This document shows, piece after piece, positions 33,835 through 43,083 of a stretch of DNA of 64,000 nt. Location: positions 186,001 through 250,000 of the forward strand of contig NZ_FMYH01000005.1 in NCBI RefSeq assembly GCF_900096585.1. Direction: 5' to 3'. This DNA comes from Sanguibacter gelidistatuariae (GTDB lineage: Bacteria > Actinomycetota > Actinomycetes > Actinomycetales > Cellulomonadaceae). The position numbers were made by a program, and so were the translations under genes. The notes beneath the pieces were generated by a model. The model was not told where the DNA came from. It saw only the letters and a list, made by a program, of their open reading frames with translations, and searched no databases. Position 1 is the first letter of the stretch. Each line of letters starts with the position of its first letter.

Positions 33835-36800
33835 ATGACGACCCCGCACTACCGGGACGCCCGCGTGCCGCAACCCCCGCTGCCGTCGGGCCGGGTCGTC
33901 CTGCAGACGCCCCCCGAGCTCGTGCCCTCCGACGGGATCAGCGGGCTGCTCACGTCCTTGGTCCCGATGCTCGGGAGCGTCGGGTCCATCGTCTTCGTGG
34001 CGATGGCCTCACCGGGTCCCAAGGGGATGATCGCCGGCGGCATGTTCCTCGTCGCGTCCCTCGGCTTCGTCGTGGTCAACGGGTGGCGCCAACGCTCCCA
34101 GCACCAGGCAACCGTGCTCGGCAGCCGCCGCGAGTACCTCGCCTACCTGACCGACCTGCGCTCGACCGTCCGCCAGGCGGCCCGCCAGCAGCACCGGCAC
34201 GCCCTGTGGAACAACCCCGACCCGACCTCCCTGGCGGCCCTCGCCGAGCAGGGGCAGCGGGTCTGGGAACGTGCCCCGGGCCAGGGGGATCACCTGCACG
34301 CTCGGGTGGGCGTCGCGACCCAGCCGCTGTGCCTGGCGCTCGAGGCGCCGGACGTCCCGCCGCTCGCCCAGCTCGACACGGTCGCCTCCTCCGCGGCTCA
34401 CCGCTTCCTGGTGACCCACCAGCTCCAGCCCGACCTGCCCGTCTCGGTCGACTTCACGCACTTCTCCCGGATCGAGGTGACCGGCCCCGAGGGGGAGGCC
34501 CGCGCTCAGGCCCGTTCCATGGTCGCCCAGCTCGCGACCTTCCACTCCCCGGCGAACCTGCAGATCGCGATCGTCGCCTCCGCCCAGGCGCTGCCGCAGT
34601 GGGAGTGGGCCAAGTGGCTCCCGCACACGCACTCCACGCGGGCCAAGGACAGCGTCGGCCCCGCACGGATGATCGGGGAGTCCCTCGACGACCTCCAGGA
34701 CATGCTCCCCGAGGGCATCGAGGCGCGTCCCCGCTTCTCCCCGAACGGGCCGGAGTCCGCCCCGCACCTGCTCATCGTGCTCGACGGCGGCCACGTCGGC
34801 CCCGGCAGCGCCTTCGCCCCCGAGGACGGCGTCATGGGCGTCACGGTCCTGGAGATCCCGGCGTCCTGGGACAACCTCGACGACCCGCTCCGCCTGCGCC
34901 TCGCCGTCGGCCCCACGGCCCAGGCCGGGGCGCACCGCGGGCGTGCTCAAATGCAGATCCTCAGCGTCAGCAACGCCCCGATCGACGCTTTCGCCGACTG
35001 CGCCTCGATCCCCGACGTCGAGGCGCTCGCCCGCCGCCTCACGCCGCTCTTCGTCGGCTCTGCGGACTCCCCGGCCGACTCTGATGCGGTCTCGGCCGAG
35101 CTCGTCGACCTGCTCGGCATCGGTGACATCCGCGACCTCGACCTCGACGTCACCTGGCGTCCGCGCCTGCAGCGCGACCGGCTCCGGGTGCCGATCGGGC
35201 TGACCGAGCAGGGCCAGCCGATCTCCCTCGACATCAAGGAGTCCGCCCACCAGGGCATGGGCCCGCACGGCCTCGTCATCGGGGCGACCGGGTCGGGCAA
35301 GTCCGAGGTGCTGCGCACGCTCGTGCTCGCCCTCGCCCTGACCCACTCGCCCGAGGACCTCAACTTCGTCCTCGTCGACTTCAAGGGTGGTGCGACGTTC
35401 GCGGGCATGGCCGATATGCCCCACGTCTCGGCGATCATCACCAACCTCGGGGAGGAGCTCACCCTCGTCGACCGCATGCAGGACGCGCTCCAGGGGGAGA
35501 TGACCCGGCGCCAGGAGCTGCTGCGCGCCTCGGGGAACTTTTCCAACGTCACCGACTACGAGAAGGCCCGCCTGGCCGGGCGGACCGACCTGGCCCCGCT
35601 GCCCGCGCTGCTCATCGTCGCCGACGAGTTCTCCGAGCTGCTCGCCGCCCGGCCCGACTTCGTCGACCTCTTCGTCGCGATCGGTCGGCTCGGCCGCTCG
35701 CTGCAGATGCACCTGCTGCTGTCCTCCCAACGGCTCGAGGAAGGGCGCCTGCGCGGCCTCGAGTCGCACCTGTCCTACCGGATCGGCCTGCGGACGTTCT
35801 CGGCTGCGGAGTCGCGCGCGGTCATCGGCGTGCCCGATGCCTACACGCTGCCACCGATCCCCGGGGTGGGCTTCCTCAAGCCGGACACCTCGACCCTGAT
35901 CCAGTTCCGCGCCTCCTACGTCTCCGGCCCGCCCAAGGGACGTCGCGGCCCGCGCCGCGGGATCGAGCAGTCCGGGGGCACGACCCTCGAACCGTTCACC
36001 GCCGCGCCGGTGGCCCGTCGCGCGGTCGAGGCCCCCGATGTCGCCGACGAGGCCGCGCCGGTCGAGGACGAGGGTGTGACCTTCGACATCGCTGTGCGTG
36101 CCATGGCCGGGCGCGGGCCGGCCGCGCACCGGGTCTGGTTGCCGCCGCTGATCACCCCGCAGACTCTCGACCAGCTCATGCCCGACCTCAGCGTCGACCC
36201 CGCGCTCGGCCTCGTGTCGCCGTCCTGGCGGGCCGCGGGCGACCTCGTCGTGCCGCTCGGCATCGTCGACCGCCCGCTCGAGCAGCGCCGCGAGAACATG
36301 ATCGTCTCCCTCGGTGGTGCGGCCGGCCACATGGCCATCATCGGCGGGCCGCGCACCGGCAAGAGCACGCTCGCACGCTCGGTCGTCACGGGCCTCGCCC
36401 TCACCCGCACCCCGCTCGAGGTGCAGTTCTACGTGCTCGACTTCGGCGGGGGAACCTTCAGCCCGCTCGCCTCCCTCGCCCACGTGGCCGGTGTGGCCAG
36501 CCGCTCCGAGCCCGACGTCGTCCGGCGCATCGTCGCCGAGCTGCGCGGCATCGTCGACACCCGTGAGCAGTACTTCCGCGCCCAGGGCATCGACTCGATC
36601 GAGACCTACCGCCAGCGCCGCCGTGAGGGGCGTGCTGACGACGGCTACGGCGACGTCTTCCTCGTCGTCGACGGCTGGAGCACCATCCGGTCCGAGTTCG
36701 ACGAGCTCGAGCCGCTGATCCAGGCCCTCGCGGGGCGCGGGCTGACCTTCGGCCTGCACCTGCTCGCGACCGCGACCCGGTGGATGGACTTCCGCAGCCA

Positions 36801-37845
36801 GGTCAAGGACGTCTTCGGGACGAAGGTCGAGCTGCGGATGGGCGACCCGATGGACTCAGACATCGACCGCAAGATCGCCGTGAATGTGCCCAAGGACCGC
36901 CCCGGGCGCGGGATCGTCGCCAGCAAGCACCACATGCTCGGTGCCCTGCCACGCATCGACTCCGACCCGCAGTCGGCGACCCTGGGCGCGGGCGTCGAGC
37001 ACCTCATCAACACCGTCAACGCGAGCTGGCACGGGCCCACCGGCCCCAAGCTCCGCCTGCTGCCCGACGACGTCACGCTCGACCAGGTGCGCAAGCTCGG
37101 GGAGGGCGCTGTCGCCGCGCAGGCGGCGGTCACCGGCAGGGCGCCCGGCCGGATGATCTGGCTGGGAGTCGACGAGTCGAACCTCGGCCCGGTGGGCCTG
37201 GACCCGATGGTCGAGTCTCACCTCTACGCCTTCGGCGACGGCGGGTCGGGCAAGTCCGGGCTGCTGCGCGGGTACGCCCGTGAGGTCATGCGGCAGTTCA
37301 CCCCGGCCCAGGCCCAGTTCTTCGTGGTCGACTACCGCCGGTCCCTGCTCGGGGAGATCCCCGACGAGTACATGGCGGGCTACCTCACGACCCACGAGAC
37401 CGCCAGCACCCAGCTGACCGACGTCGCGGCATACCTGCGCGCACGGCTGCCCGGTCCGGACGTCACCGCCGAGCAGCTGCGCTCGCGGACGTGGTGGACC
37501 GGCGCCGAGGTGTTTGTCCTCGTCGACGACTACGACCTGGTCGCCACGTCGATGGGCAACCCCGTCGCCGCGCTCGCCCCGCTCGTGGCGCAGGCCGGCG
37601 ACGTGGGCCTCCACCTGATCGTCGCGCGGCGCTCCGGCGGGGCCAGCCGGGTGCTCTTCGAGCCGGTGCTCCAGTCGTTGCGGGACACCGCCGCACCGGG
37701 GATGCTGCTCTCGGGCAGCCCCGAGGAGGGCCAGCTCATCGGCTCGGCACGGCCGATCGCGAGCGTCCCTGGGCGCGCGCAGATGGTCACCCGTGAGCGC
37801 GGGCGCGAGGTCATCCAGGTCGCCTCGACGGTGGCCGTGCACTGA
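33835..37845 (+). CDS. eccC: Type VII secretion ATPase EccC (fused EccCa/EccCb, three FtsK-like ATPase domains)
   Basis: A 1336-residue motor of the ESX-type secretion machine, membrane-anchored and recruiting WXG100 substrates. Two transmembrane spans lie near residues 40-85 (GSVGSIVFVAMASPGPKGMI and following). Three FtsK/SpoIIIE ATPase domains follow, with Walker A GATGSGKSEV (near 483), GGPRTGKSTL (near 837) and GDGGSGKSGL (near 1134); the first has LIVADEFSELLAARP as Walker B. EccCa and EccCb are therefore one chain, as in ESX-4-like or simple actinobacterial systems. The ATG at 33835 has AGGAGA at a proper distance. It converges on the mycosin gene, leaving 20 bases between stops. Confidence 0.97.
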   Translation: MTTPHYRDARVPQPPLPSGRVVLQTPPELVPSDGISGLLTSLVPMLGSVGSIVFVAMASPGPKGMIAGGMFLVASLGFVVVNGWRQRSQHQATVLGSRREYLAYLTDLRSTVRQAARQQHRHALWNNPDPTSLAALAEQGQRVWERAPGQGDHLHARVGVATQPLCLALEAPDVPPLAQLDTVASSAAHRFLVTHQLQPDLPVSVDFTHFSRIEVTGPEGEARAQARSMVAQLATFHSPANLQIAIVASAQALPQWEWAKWLPHTHSTRAKDSVGPARMIGESLDDLQDMLPEGIEARPRFSPNGPESAPHLLIVLDGGHVGPGSAFAPEDGVMGVTVLEIPASWDNLDDPLRLRLAVGPTAQAGAHRGRAQMQILSVSNAPIDAFADCASIPDVEALARRLTPLFVGSADSPADSDAVSAELVDLLGIGDIRDLDLDVTWRPRLQRDRLRVPIGLTEQGQPISLDIKESAHQGMGPHGLVIGATGSGKSEVLRTLVLALALTHSPEDLNFVLVDFKGGATFAGMADMPHVSAIITNLGEELTLVDRMQDALQGEMTRRQELLRASGNFSNVTDYEKARLAGRTDLAPLPALLIVADEFSELLAARPDFVDLFVAIGRLGRSLQMHLLLSSQRLEEGRLRGLESHLSYRIGLRTFSAAESRAVIGVPDAYTLPPIPGVGFLKPDTSTLIQFRASYVSGPPKGRRGPRRGIEQSGGTTLEPFTAAPVARRAVEAPDVADEAAPVEDEGVTFDIAVRAMAGRGPAAHRVWLPPLITPQTLDQLMPDLSVDPALGLVSPSWRAAGDLVVPLGIVDRPLEQRRENMIVSLGGAAGHMAIIGGPRTGKSTLARSVVTGLALTRTPLEVQFYVLDFGGGTFSPLASLAHVAGVASRSEPDVVRRIVAELRGIVDTREQYFRAQGIDSIETYRQRRREGRADDGYGDVFLVVDGWSTIRSEFDELEPLIQALAGRGLTFGLHLLATATRWMDFRSQVKDVFGTKVELRMGDPMDSDIDRKIAVNVPKDRPGRGIVASKHHMLGALPRIDSDPQSATLGAGVEHLINTVNASWHGPTGPKLRLLPDDVTLDQVRKLGEGAVAAQAAVTGRAPGRMIWLGVDESNLGPVGLDPMVESHLYAFGDGGSGKSGLLRGYAREVMRQFTPAQAQFFVVDYRRSLLGEIPDEYMAGYLTTHETASTQLTDVAAYLRARLPGPDVTAEQLRSRTWWTGAEVFVLVDDYDLVATSMGNPVAALAPLVAQAGDVGLHLIVARRSGGASRVLFEPVLQSLRDTAAPGMLLSGSPEEGQLIGSARPIASVPGRAQMVTRERGREVIQVASTVAVH

Positions 37846-37865
37846 CTGGTGGCGTGCACCGACTC

Positions 37866-39149
37866 TCAGGACGTCGGAGGGGTCCGCCGCCCCGGGCGGG
37901 CCCGGTGCCTCGTGACAGCCAGCTGGCCCGCCAGGACGGTGGCCAGTGCGGCGACGACCCCGCCGAGCGTCCACCACATGGCGACCCGGTGGGTCTCATC
38001 GAGCGGTGACACCACCTGGTCCAGGTCGAGGGCCTGCGGCTGGGCCGCCGGCGGGGCCGGCCTGGGGTGGACGGGGCTGTCTGGGCCGCGGGCCGAGCCG
38101 TCGTCGACGAAGGCGAGCGCCTCCGCGGGCCGGATCGTTCCCCAGCCGGTCACGTCGTCGCGGCGGTCCAGGATGGTCCGGGAGGCGGTGACCTCGAGCC
38201 GGAACGCCCACTGCGCGGGGGTCTCCCGGGGGTGTTCTTGGGCGATCAGGGCCGCCGCCGCGCTCACGTAGGCCGTTGCGTAGCTGGTCGAGGGCAGGCC
38301 GCTCGAGAGCATGCAGTCCCCGGCGGCGAGGAACGTGGTCAGGACGTCGGTTCCGGGGGCTGCGACGTCGACATGCGGTCCGTGGATCGCGTCGGCGGTC
38401 CCGATGCCTGCGGCGTCGACCGAGGTCACCGACAGCACCTCGGGGTAGGCCGCCGGATAGCGGGGGGAGTCGGACTGGTCGTCCGTGGTGTTCCGGTTGC
38501 CCGCGCTGGCCACCACGAGCGAACCGAGCCCGGTTGCGTAGACGACCGCATCGCGCAGCTCTGGGGTGTCCTCGGCGGTGCTCATGGAGACGTTGATGAT
38601 CTGCGCGCCGCCGTCGGCCGCGGCGCGGATCCCCGCGGCCAGGCGGTCGCTGCGCGGACCGTTCCCTGTGTCGGCGACCTGTTGGTCCTGGGAGAAGTAC
38701 ACCCGGACCGGCAGGATCTTGGCGTCGGGCGCCAAGCCCACGACCCCCGATCCGTCGACGGGCCGCGCGGCGATCTGACCGGCCACGGCCGTGCCGTGGG
38801 CCATGACGTCGGTCGTGGCGGAGTTGTCAGCCCCCGGCGTGTCGGTCAGGGAGATCCCGGGCAGGACCGCGCTCGTCAGGTGGGTGTTCGCGGCTGCGAC
38901 GCCGGAGTCCACCACGGCGACCGTCACCCCCTTGCCGGTCGCCGTGCGCCAGGCGAGCTCGGCGTTGAGGGTTGCCAGGGCCGCAGGCGCGGCGGGGGAG
39001 TAGCTGGTCACGTCGGGAGAGCAGGTCTCGTTCGCGGTCGGCAGCACGGTCAGTCCGGAGGCCAGTGCCTGCGCCGGGGCTAGCAGCAGCTGCCCGCCGA
39101 GCTGCGCGGCGAGGAGGGGGACGAGCAACCAGCCGCGGGGACCGATCAC
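37866..39149 (-). CDS. mycP: Type VII secretion-associated serine protease, mycosin (MycP)
   Basis: A 427-residue subtilase. A signal peptide (WLLVPLLAAQLGGQLLLAPA, ending ALAS) precedes the S8 domain: Asp in VTVAVVDSGVAAANTHL, His in DVMAHGTAVAGQIA, Asn in VVASAGNRN, and Ser in GLPSTSYATAYVSAAAALI. A C-terminal transmembrane helix (TLGGVVAALATVLAGQLAV) anchors it to the membrane, as in mycosins, which act in ESX assembly and substrate processing. The active-site serine context (STSYATAYV) departs somewhat from the common GTSFAAPYV. The GTG at 39149 overlaps the eccB stop by 4 bases (GTGA), so the two are coupled; longer upstream frames overlap eccB and are rejected. Confidence 0.95.
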   Translation of the reverse strand: MIGPRGWLLVPLLAAQLGGQLLLAPAQALASGLTVLPTANETCSPDVTSYSPAAPAALATLNAELAWRTATGKGVTVAVVDSGVAAANTHLTSAVLPGISLTDTPGADNSATTDVMAHGTAVAGQIAARPVDGSGVVGLAPDAKILPVRVYFSQDQQVADTGNGPRSDRLAAGIRAAADGGAQIINVSMSTAEDTPELRDAVVYATGLGSLVVASAGNRNTTDDQSDSPRYPAAYPEVLSVTSVDAAGIGTADAIHGPHVDVAAPGTDVLTTFLAAGDCMLSSGLPSTSYATAYVSAAAALIAQEHPRETPAQWAFRLEVTASRTILDRRDDVTGWGTIRPAEALAFVDDGSARGPDSPVHPRPAPPAAQPQALDLDQVVSPLDETHRVAMWWTLGGVVAALATVLAGQLAVTRHRARPGRRTPPTS

Positions 39150-40525
39150 GAGCCGCTCGTGCCGGCCGGCGCCATGGACGCGGCGGCGACGGTCAGCTCG
39201 GGACCGGCGGGCAGGAACGCGAGCCACGACTGGGGGACGGGGGAGATGTCGGCCGCGGTGTAGCCGAGCTGGGCGAGGACCTCGGTCGAGGGGTCGGGCA
39301 CCGCGAAGACGGTCCCGGACTGGTCGATGATCGCGACGGTGCCCTGGTCGGTGAGCTGGTCGCCGGTGGCCCGGACGAGGGCACCCTTGCCGGCATCCAC
39401 CTCGACCTCGGCGCGGCCCGTCGTGGGCAGGGCATCGGTCGTGGTGGTGGCGGCGAGGGCGAAGTGGGCGACGGGCTGGGCACCCGGGGCGCTTCCGGGG
39501 GGAACCTGCAGGACCGCGCACATCGGGTCGAGGCCGTCGAAGGCCGCGGCCGGTGCCTGCGGCCAGGTCGGCGGTGCAAGCTCGGGGGCGGTCCGCACGT
39601 CCCGGATGTCCGCGCTGCTCACCTGGATCGGGGCGCCCAGCTGGGCGCCGCTGCCGAGCTGGTAGAGCTGGTAGCCGATCTCGGTGAGCGGCGCGAGCTC
39701 GCCCGCGGCGGTCACCACGTAGCGTCGCGCTTCGGTCCCCGACCCCGTCTGCTCGACGACGGACCCCACGACCGTCCCGCTCGGCAGCGTGCTGGTGACC
39801 AGCGGGTCGCCTGCCGTGGGCAGGAACAGCGGCGCGAGGTCGTCGCCGGGGGTGAAGACGTTGAGCCAGGGTCCGGTCACGGCCCGCACGGGAGCGGATT
39901 CGAGCTGGAGCGCGCGGAGCACCGCGGTGACGTCCTTCTTCGGGACGAGGTATCGGTAGGAACCGTTGACGACGTAGGTCTGATCCGCGACGGTGACGAC
40001 CGCGCTGTCGGTCGTGGCTTCCCCGGCGGGGGCCTGGGTGATCTGGATGCGGCTCGCGCCGTCGTCGCCCACGCACGCCAGCCAGCCGGAGCCGACGAGG
40101 TGTGCGGGCGAGGGCAGCTCGTCCGGGGCGCCGGTGATGCCGATCTGCTTGCCGCGGGGGACGTCGGAGATCTTGGACTCGGCCACCTCGACCACCTCGA
40201 AGCTCTCTGACGGGATGACCAGCCGGGCGCTCGTGGTGTTGAGGACCGGGTAGAGCGTGCCCTTGATCGAGACGAAGCGGGCGCCGCTGCCCTTGGTAAG
40301 GACCAGCTTGTTGTTGTCCCAGCCGGTCGGCAGTCCTGGCTTGAGCAGCCCGTAGCCGAGGCTGCCCAGCACGAGCAGGACGGACAGCGCGACGCCGGCG
40401 ACGACCGCGCGCATCGGCTTCTGGGGCTCGATCTCACGTCCGCCGGGGGAGCCGCTGACAAAGGCGGTGAGCAGACGGCGTCGACCGAAGGTCTGCGCCT
40501 CGACAAGCTCCTTCTTGGATGCCAT
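39146..40525 (-). CDS. eccB: Type VII secretion protein EccB
   Basis: A 459-residue protein with a short cytoplasmic start (ASKKELVEAQTFGRRRLLTA), one transmembrane helix near residues 43-62 (VVAGVALSVLLVLGSLGYGL) and a large extracytoplasmic domain of repeated beta modules (GTLYPVLNTTSARLV, YVVNGSYRYLVP). EccB is the periplasm-facing part of the ESX membrane complex. The ATG at 40525 is the first sensible start and has GAAGGAG-type purines upstream. It is 11 bases after eccD2 and coupled to mycP. Confidence 0.94.
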   Translation of the reverse strand: MASKKELVEAQTFGRRRLLTAFVSGSPGGREIEPQKPMRAVVAGVALSVLLVLGSLGYGLLKPGLPTGWDNNKLVLTKGSGARFVSIKGTLYPVLNTTSARLVIPSESFEVVEVAESKISDVPRGKQIGITGAPDELPSPAHLVGSGWLACVGDDGASRIQITQAPAGEATTDSAVVTVADQTYVVNGSYRYLVPKKDVTAVLRALQLESAPVRAVTGPWLNVFTPGDDLAPLFLPTAGDPLVTSTLPSGTVVGSVVEQTGSGTEARRYVVTAAGELAPLTEIGYQLYQLGSGAQLGAPIQVSSADIRDVRTAPELAPPTWPQAPAAAFDGLDPMCAVLQVPPGSAPGAQPVAHFALAATTTTDALPTTGRAEVEVDAGKGALVRATGDQLTDQGTVAIIDQSGTVFAVPDPSTEVLAQLGYTAADISPVPQSWLAFLPAGPELTVAAASMAPAGTSGS

Positions 40526-40536
40526 GACCGGGCCTC

Positions 40537-41892
40537 TCAGACCAGCCCGGCGGCGGCGACGCCGAGCGGGAGCAGCAGGGCGAGGCTGAGCAGCTCGACG
40601 GAGTCGGCTACCCGGCCGAACGCGGCCCGGGGGCGCGGGGCGATGAGGCAGGCGCCCACGACGACCGCGGCCACGACTGCGACGGCGACCATGAGCGACC
40701 CGCGCCACTGGGGGTGGGCCAGCGCGGCGATGAGGGTGGTGAACGTCAGCCCGACGATGCCGGTGGCCATGACGACGAACACGTCGGCCCGGGAGAAGGT
40801 CTGCCGGACGCTGAGCAGCATGCCGGTGTAGCACAGGACCATGAGCAGCACGCCGGTCAGACCGAGGGAGGCGACGGTGGGCGTCGCGATGATCGTGATG
40901 ATCGCGACGGCGGCCCGCAAGCCGAACTGCAGCCGGTAGCCGCGCTGGTAGCTGCGGCCCACGGCCTCGGGGTCGATCGGCGCCGGGTCCGCGAAGACGT
41001 CCTCGTCGCTCTGCGCGGACACGACGCGCAGGTGTGTGGTCGACAGCGCCAACCAGGGGATGCCGTTGCTTGCGGTCACCGCGACGGCGACCGTCATGGC
41101 CAGCACGTTCCCGGGGGACAGGTCCGTGGTCGCCACGACCGTCCCGGCGGCCGCGAGGATGAACCCCGCCGCGAGCGGGACGACGCAGATCTCTTGGGTG
41201 CGGGGGAGGAGGGCGAGGCCGGCCGCGCCGGCGAGGACCGCACCGCCGCCCGCGGCGGCGAGCGGCCAACCCCACAGGCTCACGGCGTCGGGAGCGGTGA
41301 ACAGCAGTCCGGCGACGGCCCAGAACACGGCGCCGCACAGCACCATCGCCTGCGCACCGCTCGGGTGCACCTCGCGACGGGCGATCACGGCCGCGCTGAT
41401 GAGCACCAGTGCGCCGACGCAGGCGGCGATGACCGGGGGCACGACCGACTGGCTCCCGGCCCCGAGCAGCATGATCGCCCCGGCGAGCAGGAAGGCCGCG
41501 GCGGCTCCGACCGCGGCGCGCGAGCTGTCCTGCTGCGTCCAGGGGGCAAAGTCCTTCTCGACGGCGTCCGAGACGGCCTCGACGACGTCGTCGTAGACGC
41601 GCGGTCCCGGTGCGTGCGCCCCGACCTCCATGGTGAGGACCTCGCCGTCGGACACCGACTGGGCGATCAGCGACACGCTCGTGCTCAGCGCGGACCCGTC
41701 GGAGCGGAGCAGCCGGTACCCGCCGTGGACCGAGGAGGCGTCCAGGAGGCGCAGGGTGCGCGCGAACCCTGGGATGATCTCGGCGACCGGGATGCTTCCG
41801 GGCGCACCGACGTCGAGGCGGCGGTCGCCGGCGACCACGGAGATCCGGAGCAGCGTGCCCAGCGTGGTGGGAGCGGGTGACGCCTCGACCAT
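40537..41892 (-). CDS. eccD: Type VII secretion integral membrane protein EccD (paralogue 2)
   Basis: A 451-residue protein with an N-terminal ubiquitin-like domain (LLRISVVAGDRRLDVGAPGS, then YRLLRSDGSALSTSVSLIAQ), a linker (VYDDVVEAVSDAVEKDFAPW) typical of canonical EccD, and about eleven transmembrane helices. It is a paralogue of the 32207-33631 protein, but similarity is visible only in layout, so the two diverged long ago. ATG at 41892 is preceded by AAAGGATCGCC, a good ribosome site, and heads the eccD2-eccB-mycP operon. Confidence 0.92.
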   Translation of the reverse strand: MVEASPAPTTLGTLLRISVVAGDRRLDVGAPGSIPVAEIIPGFARTLRLLDASSVHGGYRLLRSDGSALSTSVSLIAQSVSDGEVLTMEVGAHAPGPRVYDDVVEAVSDAVEKDFAPWTQQDSSRAAVGAAAAFLLAGAIMLLGAGSQSVVPPVIAACVGALVLISAAVIARREVHPSGAQAMVLCGAVFWAVAGLLFTAPDAVSLWGWPLAAAGGGAVLAGAAGLALLPRTQEICVVPLAAGFILAAAGTVVATTDLSPGNVLAMTVAVAVTASNGIPWLALSTTHLRVVSAQSDEDVFADPAPIDPEAVGRSYQRGYRLQFGLRAAVAIITIIATPTVASLGLTGVLLMVLCYTGMLLSVRQTFSRADVFVVMATGIVGLTFTTLIAALAHPQWRGSLMVAVAVVAAVVVGACLIAPRPRAAFGRVADSVELLSLALLLPLGVAAAGLV

Positions 41893-42200
41893 GGCGATCC
41901 TTTGGTGCTCGACGACAAAACGGGGACGCCGACAGCATAGTGAACCCGCGCGGGGCGGATGAGGATCCGGGGTGGATCGTCCCCGGAAGGCCGTCGAGGC
42001 GCGTCGGCACTGGGCCGTGTTGTTGGCCTGAACACTGGCTTCTTGGTGCTCATGGGTACCTCTACCCACGTCAGAAGGGTGCACAAACTCATCCTGTGGA
42101 CATAGTGTCCAACCTGTCACCCGGTACTCAGACCAGGTGGGACATCGGTCAGTCGTCGATGTCTGATGATCCGGCCCCTGGGCCTGTTAAGGAGTTCATT
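41893..42200. other. Divergent intergenic region between eccD2 and the first WXG100 gene
   Basis: 308 bases without a gene. It must hold the promoters of the eccD2-eccB-mycP operon (leftward) and the two WXG100 genes (rightward). Visible structure: the inverted repeat TGGGTA-CCTC-TACCCA at 42053-42068 and GGACA-TAG-TGTCC at 42098-42110. The second contains TAGTGT, a possible -10 for the rightward genes. AAGGAG at 42189 is the ribosome site of the next gene. Confidence 0.5.
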
Positions 42201-42512
42201 GTGGCAGGTGAAGTTTCTGCAGTTGATGGCGCGCTCAAGCAGGGTGCCCAGGCCGTCAGTCAGTCACGGAGCGAGCTCCAGAGCGAGCTGAAGAGCCTCG
42301 AGGGCAAGCTCGCCTCGATCGGTCAGGCGTGGACGGGCCAGGGCGCGGTCGCGTTCAACCAGCTCATGACCCGGTGGCGTGAGGACGCGACCAAGATGGT
42401 CAGCGCCCTCGACGAGTTCGAGCGCAACCTCACCGACTCGGGCGCGTCCTACGACACGTCGGACGACCAGCAGTCCGCCGGCCTGAGCGCGCTCACCGCG
42501 CGTCTCGGCTGA
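42201..42512 (+). CDS. WXG100 family type VII secretion substrate (EsxA-like)
   Basis: A 103-residue helical-hairpin protein. The turn motif is AWTGQG (W-x-G) near residue 43, with flanking Gln/Ser/Ala-rich helices. The C-terminus carries YDTSD, matching the YxxxD/E export signal. Such proteins pair as dimers and are recognised by EccC. GTG at 42201 is fixed by the ribosome site AAGGAG at 42189-42194, six bases away; the preceding open frame is noncoding. A second WXG100 gene begins 33 bases downstream, the normal pair layout. Confidence 0.93.
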   Translation: MAGEVSAVDGALKQGAQAVSQSRSELQSELKSLEGKLASIGQAWTGQGAVAFNQLMTRWREDATKMVSALDEFERNLTDSGASYDTSDDQQSAGLSALTARLG

Positions 42513-42545
42513 ATCACCCTCAACGGACCAGGAAGGACAGACACG

Positions 42546-42830
42546 ATGAGCGATCTCAAGGTCAACTTCGGAGCACTCTCCACCGCAGCAGCAGACATCC
42601 AGTCGAGCTCGACCAAGCTCGAGCGCATCCTCGATGACATGGACCGTTCCCTCGCGCCGTTGCGGGCGAGCTGGGACGGCGAGGCATCCTCGGCCTACAC
42701 CTCCGCCAAGGCCAAGTGGACGACCGCCATCACGGACATGAAGGCGCTGCTCAACGACGTCGGACGCCGTGTCGACTCGAGCAACAGCGAGTACCAGGCC
42801 GCAGAGCGCCAGAACACCGGACGCTGGTAG
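42546..42830 (+). CDS. WXG100 family type VII secretion substrate (EsxB-like)
   Basis: A 94-residue protein with the W-x-G turn as SWDGEA near residue 43 and helical arms (LSTAAADIQSSSTKLERILD). The C-terminus has YQAAE, again a YxxxD/E signal, so both partners carry the motif. It has a strong ribosome site (AGGAAGGACAGACACG) and lies 33 bases after the first WXG100 gene; they are expected to form a secreted heterodimer. A terminator-like hairpin follows at 42859-42897. Confidence 0.94.
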   Translation: MSDLKVNFGALSTAAADIQSSSTKLERILDDMDRSLAPLRASWDGEASSAYTSAKAKWTTAITDMKALLNDVGRRVDSSNSEYQAAERQNTGRW

Positions 42831-42858
42831 TCCTCGACTGCTGGCAACGTTGACGGTC

Positions 42859-42897
42859 GTGCCGAGGGTGCCCACAGAGGTGGCACGCCCTCGGCAC
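42859..42897 (+). terminator. Terminator-like hairpin after the WXG100 pair
   Basis: GTGCCGAGGG at 42859-42868 pairs with CCCTCGGCAC at 42888-42897; the inner TGCC/GGCA adds pairs with a 2-base bulge. There is no U tract, as is common in high-GC actinobacteria. Confidence 0.6.
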
Positions 42898-43083
42898 GTG
42901 CCGTGAACGTTCCCGCAGCATCAGTCGGGCCGCGTCACCAGGTGACGCGGCGCGCATGGATGGTATATGCACGACCCGTGTGATGTGGATAGGTTGTGAC
43001 CGGCATCCACGTGGCAGGACCGTGGCGTGGCACTCGGGCGGTACCCGGGTTCGCGCAGAGACGGTAACGACGAGAGGGAGATC

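Noticed and set aside
34009-36759. Open frame of about 916 codons on the minus strand opposite eccC
   Set aside because: It is antisense to an unmistakable EccC with three Walker A motifs; its product is Glu/Arg/Gly-rich without motifs, a normal by-product of 70% GC codon bias.
37866-40076. Longer mycosin reading frame extending into eccB
   Set aside because: The extra N-terminus is Arg/Pro-rich and overlaps eccB; GTG at 39149 gives a signal peptide and a 4-base coupled overlap.
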